Notes under the pieces: generated by a model
Told to the model about the DNA's origin: nothing
Seen by the model: the letters and a program-made list of their open reading frames with translations, nothing else
Databases searched by the model: none
Position numbers and translations under genes: made by a program
Part shown: in pieces, positions 1-9,989 of the stretch
Layout of the letters: every line of letters begins with the position of its first letter
Numbering within the stretch: the stretch's first letter is position 1
Assembly: GCF_002127325.2 (NCBI RefSeq)
Contig: NC_035437.2
Location: 114,758,916 to 114,822,915, forward strand
DNA: 64,000 nt
Reading direction: 5' to 3'
DNA from: Helianthus annuus
Lineage: Eukaryota; Streptophyta; Magnoliopsida; Asterales; Asteraceae

Positions 1-504
1 TGTATTCATCTCAAGTGCAATAATTTTATTTTAGAATATGGTGTTTAAATATGACCAAAAAGCCAAATCATTTTGAGTTCAATAGAATTAAAAGCTTCAA
101 TTGTTATCCAAAAGAAAAACCTTGCTCCAATTGTTATGTGTAGGTAAATTAAACCAATTGCATATATAAATATCCATTATTATATTTATATAAATCCATG
201 ATATTTCAAAATGAGGATCTAAAAAATTTGGGGGTCCAAATATAGGGTTTACTTTTTTATTAAGTAGGCAACCCTGTATAGGACGACTATACAGTTATGA
301 AACTAGGAAACAATAATAGGTGTGCACTTACCTCACAAAACACCAATCGCGGGTTTCATTGAGACGTTTGAGATCAACTAGCCTGGCATATGACAAGCAA
401 ACTTAGATATTCTAAACACATACGAAAAATAAAAACAAAAATAAAATTTGAATTATCTTCTACTTTTTATATAATTCAATTTTACATGTCAAAAGGCTTT
501 AGGT
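1..504. other. Non-coding flank left of CACTA copy 1
   Basis: AT-rich sequence with no coding frame that I recognise. The last 35 bases (about 470-504) belong to a 220-bp repeat family whose other members lie at 13473-13905. The final GGT (502-504) is the left target-site duplication of the CACTA element. Confidence 0.7.
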
Positions 505-590
505 CACTACAAGAAAATGAAGCTAATGCAACCCTAAGAAAGTGTTGCATTAGGCCTTGAAAAGGTTGCCTTATGTCATGGGCCAAATAT
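505..590 (+). repeat. Left terminal and subterminal repeats of CACTA copy 1
   Basis: The terminus CACTACAAGAAAA is followed by TAATGCAACC, its inverted form TTGCATTA, and AAAAGGTTGC. Such short direct and inverted subterminal words are typical binding sites for the CACTA-encoded DNA-binding protein; that role is inferred from the family. Confidence 0.8.
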
Positions 591-1928
591 TTGAAGGTCG
601 CAATGTTGTGGGCTGTGCTTGAACACTTGGGTTACTGGCTAGTCCTTGAATTTATCGAGGGACGGAGTCAGTGTCAATGAAGAGGTGTACATGCATAGTC
701 GTGCAAACGACGAACGCACCACTGGTCGAGAGCTGGCGCCGCTCTCCTGATGAGTCCAAGGCAGGACGAAACCAGTGACACACACAAAGAAGCGGGATGG
801 ATTGGCTTGTCCCCGAGGACTTGGGGACGCCACACGGGGTTCGGAAAGTAACCCCGTGACAACTTGGTATCAGAGCAGAACAATTCTCGGATACGTTGGT
901 GTCACCTTAGTTGTGATTCACTCCATTGTCGAACAATATTGTAAGAACTTTGTAGTTTGCTACCAAAATTTGCCACAACCGACACTTAAAACCATGAGAT
1001 TTGGCTAGAGACAACTTGCAGAGACCGATCCACCCTTGAAACCCATACCCAATGCCTAATCTCAACTCCCCCTTTTCCCTCGGCCAAAGTTTATCGCCAA
1101 ACTCCCCCTTTTCCCTCTCTTCCGTAACTTTCTCTCTCTAGAATTATAGTTTGGGTGTGTATTTTTCTTCTGTCCAAATCGCCCTACATCTTTCAGGTGT
1201 TTAAAAAATGTATTGATGACCTCTAGCCCCCATTTATCTTCTTATAATTTCAACGTTAGCCCTCCTCATATTTTGTTTCTATCAAACCTTCCGTATCAAT
1301 CATTTAATCATACTAGATTAAAAATAAACTTTCAACATACAACTCTTTATTATTTATAAAATAATTCTTAATTTTGTTTATGAAGTGGGATGTTACATTT
1401 GTCTTTTATTTTTTTCTATTTTAATTAAAAATCATGACCAATGTCTCAAAACTAAAACTATAAGGCTTGATACTTACCACACCTTATTGTACAAACAACG
1501 CTGAAGTCAACTCATCAGCTTTAGACCAGCCCAAGCCAAATAAAATTCGAGCTCAACAATAAGCATAAATATACAGGACTTACTTTAAAATGAACCCATA
1601 CAAGTTGTACAATTAAATCAAAATGAAAATCAGCCAAGAAAACAAAATAAAATACAAAAACAGATCATCAAAGTACCAGTATACTAGCAACAGATCTAAA
1701 GACATCTGACACTATTAACATAGGATTCAAACAATATCTGGCCCAGAATAACCCAAGAGAAATCAACATAAAAGCTAAGGCGGGTTTGAGCTAAGCTCAT
1801 GGAACTCAACCAATGTAGTTACCTATTCTTGACGGTTATGTGAACTTGGTGAACTTTTTGATCTCTGTCTGACATGTGTAGGGGTTCTGCTTCTTGTGGT
1901 TCGGGCATTCTCTCTTGACATACTACAT
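591..1928. other. CACTA interior, non-coding
   Basis: No gene is supported here. Around 1826-1925, read on the minus strand, lies an Arg/Ser-rich frame (ending SSHNRQE) just downstream of the DUF1644 piece. It may be that gene's last coding stretch after a shift of frame or an intron. The rest is AT-rich with frequent stops on both strands. Confidence 0.5.
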
Positions 1929-2429
1929 TCACAAATCACTGTCTGATTCATCTGAAGATGAACTATCCGGCATGCTATACCAAAGATGCCAAATCCGAGT
2001 GACATCGCCAGAAGACAAATCAAACTCAGATAAAACATTTTCAAGATTTGCTTCTAAAGTACCAACAAATATCGCGTAATCAGAATCCCAAATCGGGAGA
2101 GGGAGATCAGGCTTACCAACAATGACTTCAGCGGCATGATCCGACTCCAACTGCATACTGAGCAGGTCTTGTTGCACCATATCTTCTTCCAACCTTCTCC
2201 ACTCAAGTTCGCGTTCAGGGTCTACATCTGTTGGCCTAACACCTGGGTGTACACAGCTGGCATGTTCTGTTAGTTGATAATAATTTCCAACAAAATCACA
2301 GGTACCAACTGAGCAATTTCTTGTTTTCGAGTCCATGAAATTCCGAGCAGGGTCAACCACAGCCCACCCGTTGATTTCACCCCTACATAACAGGCAAGCA
2401 AGCTTAGCTTCTTGTCTCACCTTATTCAC
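1929..2429 (-). pseudogene. DUF1644-family zinc-finger protein fragment, captured by CACTA (copy 1)
   Basis: The frame encodes about 166 residues and opens at GTG with no ATG, so it looks like an internal exon. Near the N-end is CLLCRGEINGW, then VVDPARNFMDSK, a C2H2-like C-x4-C...H-x4-H region (CSVGTCDFVGNYYQLTEH), and RPTDVDPERELEWRRLE. These are the hallmarks of plant DUF1644 (PF07800), a family of small zinc-finger proteins, some tied to stress responses. The upstream half of the domain (the first cysteine cluster) is missing. The C-end is acidic/Ser-rich (SSSSDESDSD). No promoter or start exon is visible. It lies inside a CACTA transposon on the same strand as the ATXR5/6-like exon at 2943-3043, so the two could be joined in one antisense transcript. 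I judge it a transduplicated fragment. Confidence 0.8.
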
Positions 2430-2942
2430 AGATTTCTTATATAGAATACTAAAACTCAGTTACACTTGTTAGTGGATCAGTGAGGCATTACATCAAAGTA
2501 TCAAACATCATGTATCCAGTTATAACAGGCAAGCCCTCCGAATTTTACCCCACCAAGAGTTGACGATAAAGCAATGATTCAACAAACGAAGCATGATTCT
2601 TCAGAGTATGAAAAGGGAAGGGAGTTTTATTGGGATAAATTTAAGGGAGCGGTTGAGGAGCGTGTAGGAGAAGGAAGAACAGAAAAACGCGAGGAGATGT
2701 TTGCATCTTATATTGGAGGAGAAGACGCTCCTCTGCGTAGATTCAGGGACGTGGGAGAGAACCGCTCAACCGCTCAACTGCCAAATTTTGGGAATCAATA
2801 CGGCTGAGATTTAATCTCACAAATAACGGCTCAAAGTGGATGTCCAGAATCATCTCAAAATCAGTTTTTTTTTTTTTTTTGTCTAAAACAGCAGTTACAT
2901 AGCGGCGAACAATTTATTAATAATATTGTTGGAGTAACTTAC

Positions 2943-3043
2943 CCTTCATAGGGATCGTAGACGATGCGTAAAGGAGGGTATTCACTTCTCTCTGCCATAG
3001 CTCTGCATTTATTATAGGTTTCTATGTCTCCGTTTGAAAGAAC
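2943..3043 (-). pseudogene. ATXR5/6-like (H3K27 monomethyltransferase) exon captured by CACTA (copy 1)
   Basis: Read on the minus strand, a 101-nt open exon is bounded by an AG acceptor (3044-3045) and a GTAAGT donor (2937-2942). It encodes VLSNGDIETYNKCRAMAER followed by SEYPPLRIVYDPYEG. This matches the segment just before the SET core of plant ATXR5/ATXR6, where the family reads roughly V-L-S...D-x-E-T...C-R-x-M...R-x-E-x-P-P-L...D-P-x-E-G. The exon ends in phase 2 inside the final Gly codon, as a real coding exon could. The SET catalytic region, PHD finger and PCNA-binding motif are absent. It cannot encode an enzyme alone. It is one exon carried by the CACTA element, upstream of the DUF1644 piece on the same strand. 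Confidence 0.78.
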
Positions 3044-3651
3044 CTATATAAATTCCAAAACAGATGGGCATATCATACCATATATAAACAGAACAATTAC
3101 ATCAGCCATGTAACTTTTTAGTAGCGTTTTTTGACAGTGGAGTTGCATTGAGCTCTAATTAAGTGACTTGAACTAGTAATTTGAAGTATTTTTTGATCAA
3201 CAGATACCACTAGGCCAAAGGCCACTTGGTGATTTAAACTATAAACAGTAATTTGAGGATGAACTGGGTATGATGTTTGAGAGTGATAGGAGGGAAACTA
3301 AAATTTTGAAGGTAAATGGTTTGAGGATGAAAAGAGGGAAGCTAAATATTTCAATATGAAATTGCCGTATAAACATCTTCGAAGGGTGAATAGGTTAGAG
3401 ATTTGGCAGTTTACACATGATTAGAAACCAATTAGCCAATTTAGATTTTAATTATATTTAGCCAATTTAGATTTTAATTATATAATATGTTTATTTACAA
3501 CTAAAATTATATTTTTAATTTCCTTTTATATAAGATTTATCTTTTATAATTTAGTTTTTTAATTTATATAAGTCAATTTGTATTTTTATTTTGTACTAAT
3601 AAATGTTACCATGTATTGCAATCATTAAAACTAATTAAATGTTTTAGAGTC
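3044..3651. other. CACTA interior, non-coding
   Basis: No coding frame is supported. The sequence is AT-rich. It contains a short direct repeat of about 28 bp around 3430-3482 (AGCCAATTTAGATTTTAAT twice). Confidence 0.5.
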
Positions 3652-3965
3652 GTTTTTTTTTACCGCAAGATACGATGTGCCAATCATCATGACACCGGGC
3701 GTTGTGGCCAAGGTCGACTACTCGACCGGCGCCAGACCCTGGGCTCTCTCAGATGCGCGGAAACCCGACCTACACCCCCCCCCCCAAGGCACGACAGTGG
3801 AATAATCGGTAAAACCTCGCCTCGCGTCCAAAACCAACCGGAGCCACCCATATTCGCCCTTCACCTGGATGCCACAGAAAATAATGGGGAGAGTGGGAGT
3901 CGAACCTGGGTCACAAGGAACACCAAGTTTCTCTCCAACCACTTTACCACTACCTCATTGGTTAC
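3652..3965 (-). mobile_element. tRNA-derived SINE, copy 1
   Basis: On the minus strand the head carries a pol III A-box-like word (TAGTGGTAAAGTGGTTGG, about 3936-3953). About 30 nt further on is a B-box (GGTTCGACTCC, about 3895-3905). The body is about 200 bp, and the other end is an A-run (T-run on the plus strand, 3653-3661). This is the plan of a plant tRNA-derived SINE. I did not find a clear target duplication. The second copy of this SINE is split by retrotransposon A. Confidence 0.65.
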
Positions 3966-5079
3966 CAAAACAATGCTATACGATCTACTTCAAACCAACA
4001 ACCGTGAATTGAATCGTCAAAACCGGATTATCAATCTGATTATCTTAAATTGAACCATGGTTCTCTTAACATGGTCAAACTGGCTAACTTGACTCGATTT
4101 GAGCAGTTCAAGCAGTTTCAACGGCTCTTTTTAACACTCGTACCATCAAGTAAATTAATTCAAGCCAACGCTTCATTTATCGAGCTTAAAAGGGCTCATG
4201 AATTTAAATAAGCCTATTATTTATGTGATTTGTATTTATATATTATTATTACTATTTATTATTGTTATTATTATTTTTGTCTAAAGCTATAACTGATATA
4301 ACAAAATAATATATATTATGTTATAACTTATAATTAGTTAAAAAAAATAATAAACAAGTTGAGCTCAAGCATTTAAAACAAATCTCAAAGCAATACAATA
4401 AGCACAAGCTTTCAAAAGTTAAATTAAATGAGTCGAGTTCGAGCCTAGGCGAGCTCGGGCTAGGATTGGCTCATTTACACCCAACTAAGACACGTATGAA
4501 CCATCAAAGCTCATTGATGACCTACCATGACTCATTGTAATATGTTCTAACACTTTACGATCTAATATGACATATAGGGCCTGTCATGCTCCAATAAGAA
4601 CTATTAGGGGGTGTTCACATCCCGACTTTTAAGTCAAACTGTGAGCCAAACCATTAGTAACTATTTACTATTATTGAAAACCGAACCAACCGCTGAATAT
4701 TAAAACCCAACCAAACTGAATTGTTACCAACTTTTGGACATATTTCATTTCTCTCTTATAACTTTCATAATATAATCTTTGATAAAATTTTGAGTATGTC
4801 ATTGTGACGTGCCTATTTATCTACTTCTGGATATAATTTTTATTTGAAACCAAGTCCTAAGTAGTAATGTACAAGTAATCAAAGTACATACGTACATGTT
4901 ATTTAAACTACCTCACAATTAGCTTTTCTATATATTGACGCCATTTGACCTTTGGTTATTGTCATAATATAATGTAATGTAAAACTAGGTTCGCCCCACC
5001 ACAAAACACGAGTACACCCCACTATTTATATTATAGTGTAAATACCTTTTTCAAGTCCTTATTGTAGTAATATATATAT
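3966..5079. other. CACTA interior, non-coding
   Basis: AT-rich, with no gene frame recognised. It contains a piece resembling the end of a hAT-like element (GGCTCATTTACACCC near 4470), whose partner end I could not place. Confidence 0.4.
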
Positions 5080-5399
5080 AATTAGCAACCTTTTAAAATA
5101 AGTTGTGATTACATATGATATTCTTTTTAAAAAAGTATGCAACCTTTTAGAAGAAGGGTTGCGTTTATGTTTTGAAAAAGCAACCTTTTTAACAAAAGTT
5201 GCAGTTTTCTATAAAATTTGTAACTTTTTAAGAAAAAATTTGCAAATTCAATATAATTTTGCAGCTTTTTTATGAAAAAGGTTGCATTAGATCTTCTAAT
5301 GCAACCTTTATCTTCAACAAAGTTGCATTAGAGTCAAATGCAACTCATCTGAAAAAGTTTGCTTCTAAAAGGTTGCATTAGGCCTATTTTATAGCAGTG
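5080..5399 (+). repeat. Right subterminal repeat region and terminus of CACTA copy 1
   Basis: About ten direct or inverted occurrences of the word GCAACCTTTT / AAAAGGTTGC are packed into 320 bp, several extended to TTGCATTA. The region ends in ATTTTATAGCAGTG. It is much denser than the left end. Such asymmetric subterminal arrays are usual for CACTA elements. Confidence 0.8.
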
Positions 5400-5402
5400 G
5401 GT

Positions 5403-6841
5403 GGTATTATATATAGATCATTTTTATTAACTAAAAATCACACCTTAATATTATAATTTTGTTTTAATCCATATAAGATTATATAAAACTATATTTTTTA
5501 ATTTTTAATTTTTAAAATTAAAGCACGGCTTGACTACTCTTTTCTTTCTTTCTTTTTTTCTATAATTTCGCCTTTGACTTTCTCAAGTAGTTTGAATGGT
5601 TTTGGATTTTACCTTTCTCAATTGAGCCCTTGAAACGCCATGAACAATCAACATGCTATAGTCTACTCCTAAATGATTAGCCAGACCCGTTTGTGATGTG
5701 AGATCGGTGAATAACACCAAACCTAACATTTATAACCATCAAAACAAGCAAAAAAACATAAATGTTAAAGTGATGTGAGATCAGTGAATAATACCAAACC
5801 TAACATTAATAACCAACAAAACAAACAAAAAAAAAAACCACAAAATCCTCATAACTACACGTTAAATAAGGAACCAAAAAATCCTCATAACTACACATCA
5901 AATAAGGAACAAAAAAAATAATTGTTACAAATTCTTCCTTTGTTTATAGATCCATTCTAGAACATGCTTGTAGAAAAAAAAAATTCTAAAAATATATCTG
6001 GTAATGAATTTCAAACCGATCAAAGTTAGTGTGCGTATATGTTACATCAACACCAAAAAAATCAAAGCATACATGTCCATACAATTAATTAAACCAAAAT
6101 ACTCAAATTAGTACTTTTGAAAACAAGCAGTGTTTTTTAAAAATGTAAAGAAAGATTATGAAGCAAATCAAATTAGATGAAAGTAAAATAAATAAAAGCT
6201 CTTACATTTGCACCGAAAAAGAGATGCCATCTTTGGGGCCAGGATGTGGAAGAATGAGAGAAGAAAGTGTGCGGCGGTGATTAAGTGATTATAATGCAAA
6301 TGGTATTATGTTCGTTTAAATAGGAAGTGTGGGGTTACCCTAATGAAAATTTTACTATAATCACCCTAAGAATTTTAAGAGCTTTCAAAATGGAACCCAA
6401 CTATTATAGAAAATATCATTTTGATCTATCATAGTGCAAATAAAGTTATTCTTTTACTAGTAATTTAGAGTTTTCGGCCTTTAGGTATATTGTGAATTTC
6501 ACTTTTAATCCTAAATATAACGAACCGACAAAGTTGATCCTTTATGTTCATATGTTGTAATAGTTTATGTCTTGTTGTTTAACGATCGATAATTTTGCAT
6601 GTGAAGTTTGGTCACGTGTCTTGCACATTGATAGGACAAACTGGATTTATTTTTACCCTTTTATTGAAAAAAGTAAATTACGTTTTTGGCGCATGTGATT
6701 AAGTTATTTTAACTGTATCAGCTCATAAAGGAATTTTTATGACACATCAACCACCAATGCCATTTTCCTTACCATTTTAGCCCCTAAAATTAACTCCATC
6801 CATGTTATTCCTTAAAATTGAGGTACATGTCCCTTACATGA
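5403..6841. other. AT-rich spacer between CACTA and LTR fragment G, copy 1
   Basis: No gene is seen. It starts with the right half of the 220-bp repeat into which the CACTA inserted. It also holds a roughly 76-bp tandem duplication (5694-5845, starting TGATGTGAGATC) and a roughly 37-bp one (5847-5920, starting CCTCATAACTACAC). Confidence 0.6.
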
Positions 6842-7862
6842 TGTCACACCCCAACCGATGGCGGAATCATCAGGGCGCGATACTAGGCGAATCAGATTGC
6901 TCAAGAGAATCCATAACAACTATTTAGCGACAATATTTAAAGTGTTCATTATCCCATACTAATAAACAGTCATACAGGTTTTCATATCCTCTCAAACAAT
7001 ACAAATCCGACAACCTAGATTTGTTGTGAGTTTCTAGACTTCCTAGCTTGATTTCGAGATAGCCTGCGATTATCCTGCAACATACGTTTAAGCGACGTCA
7101 ATACAAAGGTATTGGCGAGTATGCAAGTTTTACATGGTAAATAAAGTAGATAAAAGTGCTGCGAATTTCCACATACATAAACCAGAAACACAACATATAT
7201 ACTACAAAACAAATACTACCAGCCAAGTCACTCGATGCTAGCTAAGGTGGGACGTCGCGAGTAAAAGTCCTAGCACATATGTATCAAGCATCACGTGCAA
7301 ATACGTACGACAGTAATTCGCATGTGATAATATTTTTGATACGTGCGTTTTAGATGTGAACGTATGTTACACCCCAAAGTGTGTTTAAAGCGTAAAAAGG
7401 GGGGGTCAAGTATACTCACGTTAGGTGTTTAACAAGTAAACACAACTTGATTGGATTGATTGAGAGCGCGTCTGAGTTAGCCTGATCACAGAACGATAGT
7501 GTATGCGTTGAACAGCGTGTAACAGTGCGTCGAGTGTGATGTTGGATCGGATGGTGGTTCGATCAGATGGTCATTCGATTGGAGAAGTGTGTTTGTGAAA
7601 TGTTGAACTTTTGAAGCTTTCGTTGTAGTATAAGTAAAGTCATTCGATCGGATGGTCATCCGGATGGATGACCGTTCGATCGGATGGCAATTCCTTTAGA
7701 TGGAAGTTACAAAGAATCAAGTCCCTCGTCCGGATAGTCATTCGATCGGATGACATCCGATCGGATGACTATTCGGGTGGAAACTGATATTCCTTGAAGT
7801 TTTGCAAAAATTGTCTAAGTATTGAAATTATTAGCCACCTGGTCGAATAGCTATTCGATCGG
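6842..7862 (-). mobile_element. LTR fragment G (gypsy type), copy 1
   Basis: It starts TGTCACACCCC on the plus strand, which is the GGGGTGTGACA end of a Tekay-like LTR read on the minus strand, like the borders of B and C. The inner part (7549-7862) is studded with variants of a CpG palindromic word around TTCGATCGGATG and its complement CATCCGATCG. The rest of this LTR is missing: in copy 1 a deletion joins it to element D at about 7862; in copy 2 D begins directly after it. Confidence 0.6.
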
Positions 7863-8827
7863 AGCCTTGGCTGTTGCACCATCGTAATCCGGTTAGTGTG
7901 TCTTCACTCTAATGATAGAAATCTGTTGATTGTTTGTAACTGTGTTTGTCTGATCTAGTTGATAATCATGAGTTTATTATGAATATTGATTGTGTCTATG
8001 AGCATGAATTCTATGTGACAATATGAATGAAGTAAATGGTTTGGAATGCATGGTAGTGCGGTTGTGATGAACATATTATGATAATTAGCTGATTAGATCG
8101 AATGCTAGTGTACTTGATACTAACAATTGTTAATCGGTAAGCTAGGGTGCACACTGTTAATAATTCGATGGTGTCTTGGCCCAATAGATTAACTTGGATT
8201 TGGATGGGTTTATGGAGTTAATTTCTTGATAAAGGAAACTGATGATTATGAAAGAATTAGTGGCTGCCTGGTTAAATTCGGATTCATGTGATAAAACTAT
8301 TGAATGATGATTCATTAGAATTATGCTGAATGATCAAGACTCATAATAATCGAAGTTGTAACTGTTTTGATTGGTATTGTGAGAATTCATTATGTTATTG
8401 ATTGTGACTATCTGATGAGTGGGGCGACGAAGGATAACCCCCGACGAAAGATCAGAGCTTCGACGAAAGATCCCCGACGAAAGTATTTCGTCGACCGGTT
8501 CTCTTGACGAAATATGGTATTTCTTCGGCTGGGCTTTGTTTTGGACGAACATTGTTCTTCGTCGAGGCTGCTATTGGGCCTAGGCTGAACTTTCTGTTAG
8601 GCTCCTCACACACTATTGTTTGTATAATCGTCTGGGTCTTGAACTAATGTGACTCATACTAGTAGGAGGAATGTAATAATTGTCAACCCATATTTGGAAT
8701 TGACTGGTAAACGAACAGTATGGAATTCAACCGCCCATTGTATGACATTATGATGCGTGTTTTAGTTGTTGTATTGCATGAACAAATGTTAAGACGTGCA
8801 TGTTATTATGTGGTGATACTTGGGTAA

Positions 8828-8835
8828 TATAAATA
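8828..8835 (+). promoter_or_regulatory. TATA box of element D LTR, copy 1
   Basis: TATAAATA followed by GGGG. It lies about 1.1 kb before the LTR end, so transcription would start near 8860. The hairpin array would then fall in the transcribed leader. Confidence 0.6.
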
Positions 8836-9225
8836 GGGGATATGTGATTTATGGTTACAAAACTAATCGATAATGGTAACCATTGTTGGAAACATGACTT
8901 GCTTATGATGAATAAATCCCTTAACTGTTAACTGCTATTACGAAATATGCATGGGAATAGTGAACTTATCTGTTACGTGTGTTATGAATGATTATTATTT
9001 GTTATGCGATGATCCTTGCTACGAATACACACTATGAACATACGTGAACAACGTGAACGTAAACTGATTTTGTGTACATGAACATCAAAGGCTTTGACTG
9101 TTTATGTATGAACAAGTAGCTAGTCTTACCGAGCCAACCAAGGTGAGTTCACTCCTCTCAAAACAAGCATGCGTCTGGTGGGGACAATCAAACTGGCAAA
9201 ACTTGTAAACGGATTTTCATAAACC

Positions 9226-9325
9226 CATATCCTTGTAGGGGAGATGAGGCGGTTTTCAAATACCCACATCCTTGTAGGGGATGTGAGGCGGATTTCATAA
9301 ACGCATATCCTTGCAGGGGATATGC
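9226..9325 (+). repeat. Three-unit hairpin array in D LTR, copy 1
   Basis: Three units of 39-40 bp each carry a 7-bp inverted repeat around the loop TTGTAGG or TTGCAGG. The arms are CATATCC/GGAGATG (one mismatch), CACATCC/GGATGTG and CATATCC/GGATATG. Confidence 0.8.
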
Positions 9326-9976
9326 AACGGTTTTCAGTAATGGTTAATGTTGGATAATACACTCACTCTCTATCACTTAAGTCCCATCATACTACCGGGT
9401 TAGTTGCTTGTAGGGCAACAGGGTTATTAGTTGATAGCGCTATTAGGTTTGGCACCCTCACGACGTACCTGGATAGGAGGGGCGTGAACTAATAACTTTA
9501 AATCATGACCAATGTTTGATAGAGCATTGGAGAAGGGCAGAAAGGGCCGTCTGCGGTATCGAGTTATTATCAACATAACTTAACACGAATCAGTAATCGG
9601 TAACGAACGGTTTAACAAATCAGTGAACTCACCAGCGTTGTCTGATACACGTTTTTCTGCATGCTTGCAGGCCCTTAGGTACATGTTGTTGGGACTTGCT
9701 GTCTGGGATGCTGGAGTGGTCATGGGTCAAGATATAAGGGATCGCAAGTCAAGATTAATGGTTTTCGTACATATGGCTTATGGAACATTTAACAATTGAT
9801 TTATGTTTCCGCTGTATACAATGAATTACATTAAACGTTTTGTAACATTTTATGTTAATGAATGAAAGTTTTTATTTAAAATATTGTTATGAGTTCAATG
9901 TGATTGGTGGCTAGATCCTGGTACGTCACACGTCCAGCGATGTTTCCGCAAGTGGTATTTTGGGGGTGTGACAGTT

Positions 9977-9989
9977 TGGTATCAGAGCC
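9977..9989 (+). other. Primer-binding site (tRNA-iMet) of element D, copy 1
   Basis: TGGTATCAGAGCC, complementary to the 3' end of plant initiator methionine tRNA, 3 nt after the LTR end. This is typical of chromoviruses. Confidence 0.92.

Larger units (their letters stand above)
505..5399. mobile_element. Non-autonomous CACTA (En/Spm) transposon carrying host gene fragments, copy 1
   Basis: The left end starts CACTACAAGAAAA, the classic plant CACTA terminus. The right end read inward is CACTGCTATAAAATAGGCC, a common CACTA variant. Both ends continue into the same subterminal word TAATGCAACC. A 3-bp target duplication GGT flanks the element (502-504 and 5400-5402), the size expected for CACTA. 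Removing the element rebuilds a sequence matching the intact repeat at about 13703-13730, which confirms both borders. The 4.9-kb interior has no transposase. It carries, on the minus strand, an ATXR5/6-like exon and a DUF1644-like gene piece, plus a SINE. It would need a transposase supplied by another element. Confidence 0.88.
7863..9973 (+). mobile_element. 5' LTR of element D, copy 1, truncated at its start
   Basis: It matches 42943-45062. The first roughly 427 bp of the LTR were lost in a deletion that also removed the end of fragment G. It ends GGGGGTGTGACA at 9973, immediately before a primer-binding site. It contains a TATA box and a three-unit hairpin array, annotated separately, and a cluster of GACGAAA/TTTCGTC words (8428-8560). 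Confidence 0.85.

Noticed and set aside
639..1008. Frames on both strands in the GC-richer patch near the CACTA left end (also 14793-15304)
   Set aside because: They overlap on both strands, differ between copies by frameshifts, and match no family. A TGGTATCAGAGCAG word at 864-877 recalls a primer site, but no LTR border precedes it in either copy, so it was not called a retroelement.
2574..2807. 77-residue plus-strand frame conserved in both duplication copies (also 16846-17079)
   Set aside because: The copies are recent duplicates, so conservation is expected at the DNA level. No domain is recognised and it lies antisense to the captured gene pieces. Not called as a gene.
3718..3942. 74-residue minus-strand frame starting MVGEKLGVPCDPG
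   Set aside because: It is a translation of the SINE body; the pol III box words and A-tail explain the sequence.
4124..4486. Possible hAT-like miniature element ending GGCTCATTTACACCC
   Set aside because: I could not find the matching inverted terminus or an 8-bp target duplication.
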